Source: Otatea glauca (lineage: Eukaryota > Streptophyta > Magnoliopsida > Poales > Poaceae). Taken from it: a stretch of DNA of 64,000 nucleotides. The position numbers were made by a program, and so were the translations under genes. The stretch lies in contig CM070721.1 of the NCBI GenBank assembly GCA_036346275.1, positions 4,600,452 to 4,664,451 of the forward strand, read 5' to 3'. The stretch's first letter is position 1, and every line of letters begins with the position of its first letter. Shown piece by piece: positions 49,101-64,000 of this stretch. The notes beneath the pieces were generated by a model. The model was given only the letters and a program-made list of their open reading frames with translations. It was not told the origin of the DNA and ran no database searches.

Positions 49101-51312
49101 AAGGTCTTTCCAGTGTGAGTGCACCTGTTTTAAGGATTATAGGTATGGCATGAACAGAAGTACTGTATTTTGTTCACTTGTTTCATAGACCCTATTAGTT
49201 AAGGAAGTTTAACCGGTAAACATGTACAATTCACAAAGCTTATGGCCTCTGCAATTTAAGGGTATTAATTTGTTTGTTGGTGATGTTTGATATCAAGAAT
49301 CATTTTGTTTGTTTTGACAATTTCTTTTTTTTTTAAAAAGTTTTGATCAGTTCTATGTCATTTGGAGAAGAATAGATTGCCAAGACATTTAAGGTAGTGT
49401 TCTTGTCTTAGGAGGAACATAACCATAAGAAAAGATGAGCTAGTGATGTTTGATACCAAGAAACATTTTGTTTGTTTTGACCATTTCTTTTGCATAGTTT
49501 TGATCAGTTCTATGCCATTTGGAGAAGAATTAGATTGCTAAGACGTTTAAAGCAGTGTTCTTGTCTTAGGAGGAACATAACCATAAGAAAGCATGAGCTA
49601 ATGAAAACAAACTTGTTGTCATCCCCTTTTCCTCCCTTATTAACCATATTATTTTAGAGTAACTTTCACAAAACAAAAGTTTCTTGTACAAACTATCAAG
49701 AAATTATATGTTTTAGCTCCTATTTCACAAAACTATAGATTTTAGGAGAACTTGTGTCACAAAACTACATGTTTTAGAATTGACCATTTCTTGTAACGGG
49801 TCTGACAGTGTAGGCTCACGCGGCAGCCTCACGGTCCCCTATTTCTTGTTTTACTCGTGCATGAGGCTGCCATGTGGGTCTACAATGTCAGACCCTTTAT
49901 AAGAAATGGTCAATTCTAAATCTTGTAATTTTGTGATACAATCTTCTAAAATCTGTAGTTTTGTGAAATAGAAGCTAATACCTGTAGTTTTCTGATAGTT
50001 TGTACAAGTAACTTGTAGTTTTGCGAAACTTACTCTATTATTTTTATTGTAGCATGGATGTATCACAACTGTTGGTACTGATTATTTACTGATGAATTCC
50101 TTAAAATGCAGGGATAATAATTTTGACATGGATCTTGAAGAAGTTATGCTTATGGAAGCAATTTGGCTTTCTATACAAGTATGTTAATATATTACTGAAC
50201 TTAGCTTTTGATATAGCTCATCTCTACAACTTGATTTTTTTTTCTTCAAAAAGCTCATGAATTAAGTTTCAAAAAGGTCTATGCAGGGATCAGTCGTATT
50301 TTGTTTTGTTGCCACATCACAAAAATGATTTTGGATTTTTTGGGTGCGTAGTTTGTAAAGCATAATTGTTTCAGTAATGATGAATAACATTGCACTCCCA
50401 TACTTGGTCCAACTTTTGCTGTTTACAATCTTCATCCACATGGTAGCTGTTTTTCATTTAATCACTGTATGTCCTATAATTTGTAATCAGTTGGTTCAAT
50501 ATCCTTCTGAGTTATGTGCAAATTTACTTGGAACTTGCTTATTCACGTAAACATGCATTTGGTTTTCATCACTTGTTATGCAAACCTGCATTTGTTATCT
50601 TAAAAAGGTAGATGGTTTCCATTAGTACAAGTGTACCTCTTTCCCAGGAACAAAGCACCATTAGACTAATGTAAACTCCATCTTAGACCGCTTGTGTAAA
50701 TGGGGCAAAGGACAGGACTATTCATCTTGTTAAAATTACTAGGTTTATTATCTATGTTTGTTCAAACAGGATCAGGAAGCTTTGGAAAATCCAGGCTGCA
50801 CCGGTGCTGTCCCACCAACAATTCCTTTGAGATGTCATGATGGCTCTGTGACGACTTCAGCTGAAGCAGCTTCTTCCAGTGGATTTGCTTGTGCAGTTGC
50901 AGCTTTAGCTGAGCAACAGCATATGTATGGAGATTCTTCCAGTGCAGCTACTTGTCACACAACAAGATATGACACTCCCAGCAGGTCAGACAGGTCTTTA
51001 ACAGAGGAGGGTCTGAACGCAGTTGGGAGCAGTTCTTCAGGCACCAGGGTCGAGGAACCATCAACCAGCAGAGCACGCCAAGCAAGAGAAGGTGCAGAAT
51101 ATTCTAATGGCCGGTGGTCAGAGGTGGCTGAGGCCAGTACCAGTTATGCCGGCTCTAATTTTACAGTGGAGGCCGGGGCTGCCAATTTGGCTGCTTCGGA
51201 TGGATCTGGCAACATTCCTGATAGCTTTGAAGAACAGATGATGCTGGCCATGGCTCTTTCTTTGGTTGATGCTCGGGCCAGGGCAAGTTCTCCAGGGTTA
51301 ACTTGGCGGTAG
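46190..51312 (+). CDS. RING-type E3 ubiquitin ligase, GW2/DA2 family, eight exons
   Basis: Coding exons: 46190-46387, 46515-46566, 46667-46712, 46836-46917, 47011-47167, 47258-47351, 50112-50178 and 50770-51312; 1239 nt, 412 aa. Rice GW2 is about 425 aa. The start at 46190 gives MGNRVGGRQRR as in the family; an in-frame ATG at 46169 would only add seven residues. The N-terminal block VEERYTRPQGLYPHPDIDLKKLR is characteristic. Cys-rich RING at about 61-103: C61-P-I-C64, C76-C77, C82, C85, C95, C100-P-Y-C103. Then come NYAVEYRGVKTKEE, a Gln/Glu/Lys-rich helix and the conserved tail EEQMMLAMALSLVDARAR plus SPGLTW. GW2/DA2 proteins ubiquitinate growth regulators and limit seed and organ size. Intron 6 (2760 bp) carries several repeats. 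GW2 itself and a paralogue cannot be told apart here. Confidence 0.93.
47826..48835. repeat. Diverged direct duplication in intron 6, second copy split by a Mutator-like element
   Basis: Copy 1 (about 47830-48000) and copy 2 (about 48005-48085 plus 48662-48835) share 'TATAAATACGAGTTGGTGGT', 'AAGAAAAG.AGCAC' and 'TGGTTCAAAAATGTGTTTC', each ending near 'TTGCAACG.A.GGGCACTTG'. The closing phrase is common in grass repeats, possibly Helitron-related, but the class is not established. Confidence 0.65.
48086..48652. mobile_element. Mutator-like non-autonomous element, 567 bp
   Basis: The left end CATAGTTGTCACGGCG and right end (reverse complement) TATGTTGTCACGGCG are inverted repeats. A perfect 9-bp duplication GATATATGG flanks the element (48077-48085 and 48653-48661), the size expected for Mutator-like elements. 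Inside are tandem 'AGCATCAAGCATTAGCA'-type repeats (48140-48280) and a GC-rich half. Low-complexity frames at 48362-48688 on the minus strand are not convincing genes. Confidence 0.88.
49281..49603. repeat. Tandem duplication, unit about 163 bp, intron 6 of ligase gene
   Basis: Units 49281-49443 and 49444-49603 share long identical stretches such as 'CTTGTCTTAGGAGGAACATA' and 'TTTTGATCAGTTCTATG'. Confidence 0.9.
49656..50035. mobile_element. Foldback element, about 380 bp, with 9-bp target duplication
   Basis: The two halves are long imperfect inverted repeats of about 180 bp: 'CTTGTACAAACTATCA', 'CTATTTCACAAAACTA', 'AGAATTGACCATTTCTT' and 'GGGTCTGACA' occur in order on one strand and in reverse on the other. 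TATTATTTT flanks both sides (49647-49655 and 50036-50044). It ends about 75 bp before exon 7 of the ligase gene. Best read as a Mutator-like MITE. Confidence 0.85.
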
Positions 51313-51467
51313 TCGCTTTACCCCTTATATTTATTCGTTTCAGCTGGTTGGTGTTGTTCCTAGAGTTGCTTTTGTCACATAAAACATAGGATTAGATGGG
51401 CCGGCCAGATAAAGAAGACTGGCTGCGGAGGTTGTGAATAGTGAGATAAATCTGCACATTTGCGGCA

Positions 51468-51593
51468 GTGTTTGGCTATTTTCTCTCTCCCTTTTTTTTT
51501 GTTTCTTCAAGACAGAAACTAGAGTAGGCCGTGTTTGGCTATTTTCTCACTCTCTTTTTTTTTTTTTGGGTTTCTTCAAATCAGAAACTAGAT
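51468..51593. repeat. 63-bp tandem duplication just 3' of the ligase gene
   Basis: GTGTTTGGCTATTTTCTC starts both units (51468 and 51531), and both end in 'CAGAAACTAGA'. It lies in the likely 3' UTR or just beyond, next to the second copia element. Confidence 0.85.
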
Positions 51594-51608
51594 TCTGCCA
51601 GGCAGATC

Positions 51609-52455
51609 TATTGGAATTATTTGGGCTAGGCCATTAGTTCACAAATAATCCTTGAAAAATCTCAAAGTCACATTAAGTGAAAGAGAGATGAAAAGAGAAT
51701 AGTACTACATTACTAGTGAAGGTGAATAGAGACTTCTTTATAAGGGGTGGTTCTCTCCACGTTGCTGAAACATGAGAAGAAGAGGACGCGCGCTCGCTCA
51801 CCTACACGACATGCGCGTGAATGGTGGCATTTGCAGTTTTTGTAGTGTGGGACTAAGAGATCAACACAACTTTACGTGAACGCGGTATTAACTGTAATTA
51901 ACTAATCCGTAATCAACTCGTATCATACTCCACGATTTTCTCTCTGTTATATACGCAGAACATAGTTCATATCTCTTTATCTATCTCTCAAACCTTTTGT
52001 CTTCCTTCAATACTGCGTTGCCTCCTTCCTCGTCCCTTTATCGGCGTGCACCAACTGTTGGGAGAGCAGGTCTTCGAAGCGTCTATCCTTGAGATCTTGC
52101 ACCGGAAGAGGGCGAATCACATTTTTAGAAAACGTCTTCACGCGACTGCTCGCTGGTTTCTTCACCTACGATCGGCTTCGACTACATCGCCTGTTGATCT
52201 TCATCGACATTTACTACCGGTTCGACCACGTCTTCACATCATCTCAATAACATACGCGAACCACATCTATTTTCTATGCATATATTAAGAATGCTTGTTA
52301 GCCTGTTCTGTTTATCTAATAATATGCATGAGATAGACATTACAATTGGTATATTGCTAATGTCTAATTTATTCATTCACACTGTTCTATCTTCAATTAT
52401 CATCATACCTTATTTTCGGAATAAATTCATCATTAGCATGCCTAATATTCCAACA
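51609..52455 (+). repeat. 5' LTR of second copia element (847 bp)
   Basis: Homologous to 62170-63090. It ends in ATATTCCAACA like the 3' LTR, but its first bases are TATTGGAATT instead of TGTTGGAATT. It lacks about 75 bp around 51790-51830 that are present in the 3' LTR. The flank AGATC (51604-51608) pairs with AGACC at 63091-63095 as a decayed target duplication. Confidence 0.92.
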
Positions 52456-55400
52456 ATCTAAAAACATGATAGGCTTTTCATGGTGAATATGATGAAAGGA
52501 TCCGGATTTGCTGAGGCAATGAGACCGGATAAATTTACTGGTGTTCATTTTAAGAGATGGCATACGCGAGCCACTCTATGGCTCACCACTATGGACGTCT
52601 ACTAGGTTGCGGTTGGTAAACCTGAAGGAACCCTTACTGCTAAGTAGGAAAAGGAGTTCAATGACGCCACTACAATTTTTGTAGGATGCGTTCTTAGCGT
52701 TCTTTCAGACCACTTTTGCGACGTGTATATGCACATGTCGAATGCAAAGAAGCTGTGGGAGGCACTCAGAAATAAATTTAGTGCCTCGGATGCTGTCAGT
52801 GAGCTGTATGTTATAGAGCAATATCATGACTACAAAATAGTTGATGGCCGTTTTGTGGTTGAGCAGGCTCACGAGATAAAGTTCATTGCGAGAAAACTTG
52901 ATCACCTCAAGTGCATGTTACTCGACAAGTTTGTGGTTGGTGGCATCATTGCCAAACTACTTTTCTCGTGGAGGAATTTTGCCACATCTCTAAAACACAA
53001 GAGGCAAGAAATCTCTATTGAGAGTTTGATCGCGTCTCTTGATGTTGAGGAGAAAGCTCAGGTGAAGGATGTTCACCCAAAGGGGGTTGAGGGACAATCC
53101 AGCGCCAATTTTGTGCAGCATCCTGTTTCTGGGAAGTTCAAGCCAAAGGGAAAAGCTGTTTAGACTACCAACTTTAAGAAGAAAAAGCAGTAGAATAACA
53201 AGTCTTGTTTCAAGTGTGGTGAGATTGGATATTGGGCAAAGAAATGTCCGAGCAGCAAACGAGGAAAGGATCAGCAGGGACATAACTCTAAATCTGTTAA
53301 TGTGACTATTGGCAATGCCGAGACGGAGACACCTGGGTATGGTAATTTACTCATTGTTCTTTCGGCTAGTCAATCTACCGATTGGTGGATTGATATTGGG
53401 GCTAATATTCATGTTTGTGCTGATGTATCATTATTTTCTTCTTACCAGGTTGCTCGGGGTTCCTCTGTGTTGATGGAGAATGGGTCACATGCTTCTGTTC
53501 TTGGTGTTGGCACGGTAGATCTGAAGCTTACTTCGGGAAAGATCGTGCGGATGAAGAACGTGCAACATGTCCTTTCAATCAACAAGAATCTCGTTAGTGG
53601 TTCCCTTCTTTGCAGAGATGTGTATAAGTCGGTGTTTGAGTCGAATAAAGTACTCATACCAAAGTACGGATTATTTATTGGTAAAGGCTATGACAGCGGT
53701 GGCCTGTTCTACTTTTCCCTTGGGAACGTCTGTAATAAATTCGTGAATCATCTTTACGACAGTGTTATTGGTAGTGAGGCAAGTGTTTGACACTCATTAC
53801 TATGTCATCTTAATTTTGGTTCTATGTCTCGGCTTTCCAGTATGAAATTAATTTCGAAACTTTCTATTGTCAAATGTTCTAAGTGCTAAAGTTGTGTGCA
53901 GTCTAAGCAATCTCGTAAGCCTCACAAGGCAGCCGAGGAAAGAAACTTGGCACCATTAGAACTCATATATTCAGATATCTGTGAGATGAATGGTGTGTTG
54001 ACAAAGGGTGGAAAAAGATAATTCATAACTTTAATTGATGATGCAACTAGATTTTGCTATGTGTATCTCTTAAAAATAAATGATGAGGCTTTAGACTACT
54101 TTAAAATCTATAAGGCAGACGTTGAGAATCAACGGGAAATAAAAATTAAAAGAGTTAGGTCGGATCGTGGTAAAGAGTATTTCTCTAGTGAGTTCTCTCA
54201 ATACTGTGCAGAGCATGGTATCATCCATGAGAGGATGCCTCCCTATTCGCTCCAATCTACCGGGGTTGCCGAAAGGAAGAACCACACTCTGATTGACTTG
54301 GTTAATGCCATGTTGGACACTGCGGGATTATCTAAGACATGGTGGGGGAGGCCTTATTGACCTCGAGTCATGTTATAAATAGAGTTCCTCCTAAGAATAG
54401 TGAGGTAACTCCATATGAGGGATGGAAAGGAAGAAAACCATCGCTATCCTACTTGCGCACTTGGGGGTGCTTGGTGAAAGTTAATGTGCCGATAATAAAG
54501 AAGCGCAAACTTGGACCTAAAACTGTTTATTGTGTTTTTCTAGGATATGATCATTGTAATATTGCCTATAGATTTCTAGTAGTTAAATATGAGGTATCTG
54601 ACATGCACGTCGGTACAATAATGGAGTCTCGAGATGCAACGTTCTTTGAGAATATATTTCTTATGAAGGATATGCATAGCATTCTGAGTCAGGTCTGTGA
54701 TTTAACTCCTGAACTTGCCATACCAATTGAGTATTTTGAACAAACATATGAACAAACTCCTGAGAAGGATGACTATGATGCTCCTAGAAGGAGCAAAAGA
54801 CAAAGGACCGCAAAATCCTTTGGTGATGATTTCACTGTGTACCTTATGGATGATGTTCCCAAGACCATTTCAAAAGCATATACATCTCCTGATGCAGACT
54901 ATTGGATGGATGCGGTCTGTAGTAAAATGGATTCCATTCTCGCTAACAGAATTTGGGAAATCACAGATCGTCCTTATTGTTGTAAACCAGTTGGATGCAA
55001 GTGGGTGTTAAAGAAGAAGCTTATGCCTGATGGTATTATTGAAAAATACAAGGGCCGGCTTGTGGCAAAGGGTTACACCTAAAAAGAAGGCGATGATTTC
55101 TTTGATACTTATTCACCTGTTGCTAGGTTGACCACAATACATGTACTACTGTCCTTGGCTGCCTCTTATGGTCTTCTCGTTCATCAAATGGATTTAAGAC
55201 ATCTTTCCTTAATTGAGAGTTAGATGAGGAAATCTGTATGGAACAGCCTGATGGATTTGTAGTAAATGGTTAAGAGAATAAAGTGTGTGAGTTGCTGAAA
55301 TCTTTGTTTGGCCTTAAGCAAGAACTCAAACAATGATATGAGAAGTTCGATAGAACTCTAACATCTGAAGGCTTTGCTGTAAACGAAGCTGATAGATGTG

Positions 55401-55527
55401 TATACTATCGCTATGGTGGGGGTGAAGGAGTTATTCCGTGCTTGTATGTGGATGACATACTTATATTTGGGACAAATCTTGATGTGATTAATGTAGTCAA
55501 TATGTTTTTGTTCTGAAGCTTTGACAT
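52456..55527 (+). mobile_element. Second copia element, left internal part (gag to reverse transcriptase), decayed
   Basis: Gag-like sequence starts near 52480 with several in-frame stops and one open block at 52723-53163. The zinc knuckle at 53206-53247 has Tyr in place of the His of C-x2-C-x4-H-x4-C. The protease motif reads WWIDIGANIH, with Ile where the catalytic D-S/T-G triad needs Ser or Thr (53395-53397). The integrase core (about 53940-54660) has a stop at 54018-54020 and a frame change near 54350. Reverse transcriptase follows, with stops, but YVDD is intact at 55445-55456. It breaks off after the codons for SFD at 55527, where the nested insertion begins. No usual methionine-tRNA primer site follows the LTR. 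Non-functional. Confidence 0.92.
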
Positions 55528-60678
<5,151 letters not shown>

Positions 60679-60683
60679 GATAT

Positions 60684-62169
60684 GAAGGATCTGTGAGAAG
60701 TTGATGTAATTTTGAACATCAAACTGATCAAAGGTGGGGATGGGATTACACTTGTGCAATCCCATTATGTGGAAAAGGTCTTAAGCCGTTTTAGCTATAT
60801 GGAAAACAAGCCTTCTCCAACACCTAATGATGCTAATTTAATACTTCGAAAAAACCGAAGAATTGTTAGGGATTAACTGAGATACTCTCAGATTATTGGT
60901 TCACTTATGTACTTAGTTAGCGCTACAAGGCCTGACATCTCGTTTGTTGTGAGCAAATTGAGTCAGTTTGTGTCTAATCCGGGAGATGATCATTGGCGTG
61001 TTCTTGAGAGAATAATGCGTTATCTGAGAGGTACTATGGGTTATGGAATTCACTATAGTGGGTATCCTGGTGTACTTGAGGGATATAGTGATTCTAACTG
61101 GATATCTGATACTGATGAGCTTAAGGCCACGAGTGGGTATGTATTCACTCTTGGTGGTGCTGCTGTCTCATGGAGGTCTTGTTAACAGACCATATTGACG
61201 AGGTCTACCATGGAAGCAAAACTCACAGCATTGGACACAACCACTTTGATGGACTTACCGATAGTTGAAAAATCGATACCGGCTATCCTTATGAATTGTG
61301 ATAATCAAACGGTTATCGTGAAAATGAACAGTGCAAAGGATAACATGAAGTCCTCAAGGCACGTAAAAAGACGGTTGAAATATATCAGGAAATTGAGAAA
61401 CTCCGGAGTGATAGCTTTTGATTACATCCAAAACGCTAAGAATCTGGCAGATCCGTTTATAAAGGGTCTATCACGAAATATGGTAGATAGTACATCTAGG
61501 GAGACAGGAATGAAACCTACCAAATAGTTAACCACAGTGATAACCCAAGCTATGTGATCGAAGATCCCGTGAATTAGTACCTGGGTAATAACAAACTGTT
61601 GGATTTACCTACCAAATAGTTAACCACAACGGTAACCCAAGCTATGTGATCGGAGATCCTGTGAATTAGTACCTGGGTAATAACAAGTGTTGGATTAACT
61701 GAAGAAGAGTACATTCTACATCCCACTCCGTGAAAGATACCGTACTCTTAAAATCTGTGAGGCAGGTTGACTATGGTCTTAATGTGTTATGTTGATTTTT
61801 AAACAAACAAAGATGCTGTCCCGCAGAGCATTCTTGAAAGAACAAACCTATATGAGTCCGACTATTGGTTGCAGTCCGTGAGATGTGGGTACTCTCTAAG
61901 AAACTCATGAAGAGGCCAAGTAGTATGACTTATACGCTCCACCTGAGGGGTAGACTATCGGCAACCTAGTATTAGTCAGGTTCTTAAGTGAAACTTGTTT
62001 ACACAAAACCTGCAATTCAAGGTATAGTCCATTGTTCAAGTTGTAGATGAATGTAGTTTGAAGTCCAGGCGCAAGTTAAGCCATAGTCCATTGTCACCGA
62101 AAGCTGGTATAAAAACATTACTTTGGAATAGGCAAAGACCTATAGGATCTCTGGGATCTGGTGGAGGAT
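60684..62169 (+). mobile_element. Second copia element, right internal part (reverse transcriptase end and RNase H)
   Basis: Resumes in the reverse transcriptase right after the nested insertion (MKDL, SHYVEKVL), continues with the 'GSLMYLVSATRPDISF' block at about 60897, and then copia RNase H (GYSDSNW, ATSGYVF, NAKNLADPF; to about 61527). Stops interrupt it at several points, including 61184-61186. From 61540 to 62169 is untranslated element sequence with a 73-bp-scale repeat ('CCAAGCTATGTGATCG' at about 61547 and 61636) and a purine-rich end before the 3' LTR. Confidence 0.9.
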
Positions 62170-63090
62170 TGTTGGAATTATTTGGGCTAGGTCCATTAGT
62201 TTACAAATAATCTTTGGAAAATCCCAAAGGCCCATTAGGTGGAAGAGAGACGAAAAGAAAATAGTACCATATTGCTAGTAGAGGTGAATGGAGACCTCTT
62301 TATAAGGGGTTGTTCTCTCCACATTGCTAGAGCACGAGAAAAAAAGGACACACACGCTCGCTTGTCTCGTCACGCCATACCACGCCAAGTGGCCCGCGTA
62401 AGTGACGTGCGCTTGAATGGTGGAGAGAAATCGAGTCCGACGGCTTGCGCAGGCGCGGTCCTCTTTTGCAATTTTTGCAGCGTGGGACTAAGAGATCAAC
62501 ACAGTTACGTGAACACGGTATTAACTGCGCATACGAATCCGTAACCAACTCATATCGTGCTCCACGATTTTCTCTTTGTTATATACGCAGAACAGAGATC
62601 AGATCTCCCTATCTATCTCTGCAACCTTTTGCCTTCCTTCAATACTGTGTTGCCTCCTTCTTCCCTGTCCCTTCTCCGGCGTGCACCGATTGTTGGGAGA
62701 GTAGGTCTTCAAAATGTCCGTCCTTTAGATCCTGCATTGGGAGAGGACGAATCACGTTTTTGGGAAGCGTCTCCACGCGACTGCTCGTTGGTTTCTTCAC
62801 CTACGATCGGCTTCAACTACATCGCCTATTGATCTTTATCAACATCTACTACCGGTTTGGCCACGTCTTCATATCATCTCCGTAACATACGCGAACCACA
62901 TCTATTTTCTATGCATATATTAAGAATGCTCGTTAGCCTGTTCTGTTTATCTAATAATATGTATGAGATAGACATTACAATTAGTATATTGCTAGTGTCT
63001 AGTTTATTCATTTACACTGTTTTATTTTTAATAATCGTCGTAGCTTATTTTCAGAATAAATTCATCATTACCATACCTAATATTCCAACA
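62170..63090 (+). repeat. 3' LTR of second copia element (921 bp)
   Basis: TGTTGGAATT...ATATTCCAACA, followed by AGACC. It is clearly more diverged from its 5' partner than the LTR pair in the MPK6 intron, so this insertion is older. Confidence 0.92.
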
Positions 63091-63095
63091 AGACC

Positions 63096-63284
63096 TTCAG
63101 CCTACATGCATTGTGCCTTCATGTTGTTGCAGACTTGGTGTAAATACAGAAAGTGACTCTCTTTTTATGCTTCGGGTGATTTTCCTGAATGCTATGTAGA
63201 CCATCTTACATCTATCATACAGTGAAAAAAAAAAAAACGGCTTAAACTCTTGCATTTGGAACGCAAACTGTATATAAGTAGCCA
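63096..63284. other. Gap between copia element and receptor gene
   Basis: Probably the 3' UTR and downstream end of the receptor-like gene. A 15-A run lies near 63224. The copia insertion sits less than 200 bp from the stop codon. Confidence 0.5.
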
Positions 63285-64000
63285 TTATTTCTGGTGACGC
63301 ATGCAAGCAGGATGCTCACATTCCATGCCCATGCTTATTCTTATTCCTGTTTCCTTTCCAGCATCAATTCCTGCATGCTCAGCTAAAACCGCGGGTACTT
63401 CATCATCAAGGCTGCATCCTCCTCCGGGATCAACCGTGGTGAAATCCTTACAGCCGTCGCCTTGCTTCCTGTGGCCGCCGCCGCCGCAGGTCGTGTCGTG
63501 GTGGAAGAAGACGCCGAACACGGTAAGCGAGGCGGTCGACGCGAAGAGCGTCATGACGAAGAGCCCCCAGAAGTTCTCCGGGTTGAGGCGGTACAGGTCG
63601 CCACCGGGGCCGTCCTTGCCCGTGGCAGAGCAGTTGTACGCGGACAGCATCGCCGTCTCCAGCTTCTGGATGGTGCCGTTCTCGAACACCTCGAGGATGG
63701 CCTGCGAGATGTCGGCGAGCAGCGGCGACCCCTTGCGGAACACCTGAGACGACACACCCTATATAAATGTGTCGGTCAATTAATTCTTGAGTTGCAGGTT
63801 TTGGAGAGGGATAGCGATGGCGAGGCTTACGAAACCGAGGCCGCCGACGTGGTACACGGGGCCGGTGGTCATGAGCTCATTGCAGTACTTGGCGAGGAGG
63901 AGCTTGGCGTGCGAGACACGGAGGAAGGCTGCCTTGACCTCGCCGGAGCTCAGGGCACGGCGGTAGTCGTCGTCCCTGGATAACCTCCTGATTCTGTCCT
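63285..64000 (-). CDS. Glutamate receptor-like ion channel, C-terminal end (partial)
   Basis: Two minus-strand exons: 64000-63831 (continues beyond the window) and 63743-63285, joined in frame across a GT-AG intron. The first exon encodes the end of the ligand-binding domain (LLLAKYCNEL, GPVYHVGGLGF). The second continues VFRKGSPLLADISQAIL, ENGTIQKLE, a Cys in AYNCS, then the last membrane segment (about FWGLFVMTLFASTASLTVFG) and a Cys/Gly-rich cytosolic tail ending at TAA 63285-63287. This is the standard C-terminal order of plant GLR channels, which pass Ca2+ and other cations on amino-acid binding. The clade cannot be assigned, and the pore and N-terminal domains lie outside the window. 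Confidence 0.92.

Noticed and set aside
63301..63983. Plus-strand frames of 148 and 173 aa at the right edge
   Set aside because: They are antisense to the glutamate receptor-like exons, which have the diagnostic motifs.

Overview
The window is nuclear DNA of a grass (Poaceae; species not determined). It has long GT-AG introns, AT-rich intergenic DNA with GC-rich first exons, plant-only protein families, and many LTR retrotransposons, hAT and Mutator-like elements. I see no bacterial, phage, CRISPR, rRNA or tRNA features.

Layout. 1-3397: repeats and no gene. 3398-13988 (minus): a complete six-exon TEY-type MAP kinase of the MPK6 group (396 aa). Its third intron holds a 4.7-kb Ty1/copia retrotransposon with a perfect 5-bp target duplication. 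16224-32297 (minus): a complete 22-coding-exon MED13 gene (Mediator kinase-module subunit, about 1928 aa). 31517-40136: a direct tandem duplication of the MED13 5' end (promoter, probable 5' UTR exon, coding exons 1-2). The outer copy is broken. The copy attached to the working gene received a 2.7-kb hAT element, and the outer copy preserves the empty insertion site. 40370-46189: intergenic with small tandem repeats. 46190-51312 (plus): a complete eight-exon RING E3 ligase of the GW2/DA2 family (412 aa); its sixth intron carries a 567-bp Mutator-like element, a 380-bp foldback element and a tandem duplication. 51609-63090: a decayed copia element split by a nested 5.15-kb LTR-like insertion. 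63285-64000 (minus): the last two exons of a glutamate receptor-like channel that continues past the window edge.

The four genes are unrelated parts of the nuclear programme (MAPK signalling, transcription co-regulation, ubiquitination, ion channel) and form no operon-like unit. MPK6 and GW2 are both known from rice as grain-size regulators, but whether the ligase here is GW2 itself or a paralogue cannot be settled from the window.

Exon limits were set by hand from reading frame, GT/AG signals and recalled family sequence. Every junction quoted keeps the frame. Noncoding exons, transcription starts and poly(A) sites are not certain. I did not find a new biological system. The most informative item is the MED13 5' duplication with its hAT insertion and paralogous empty site.
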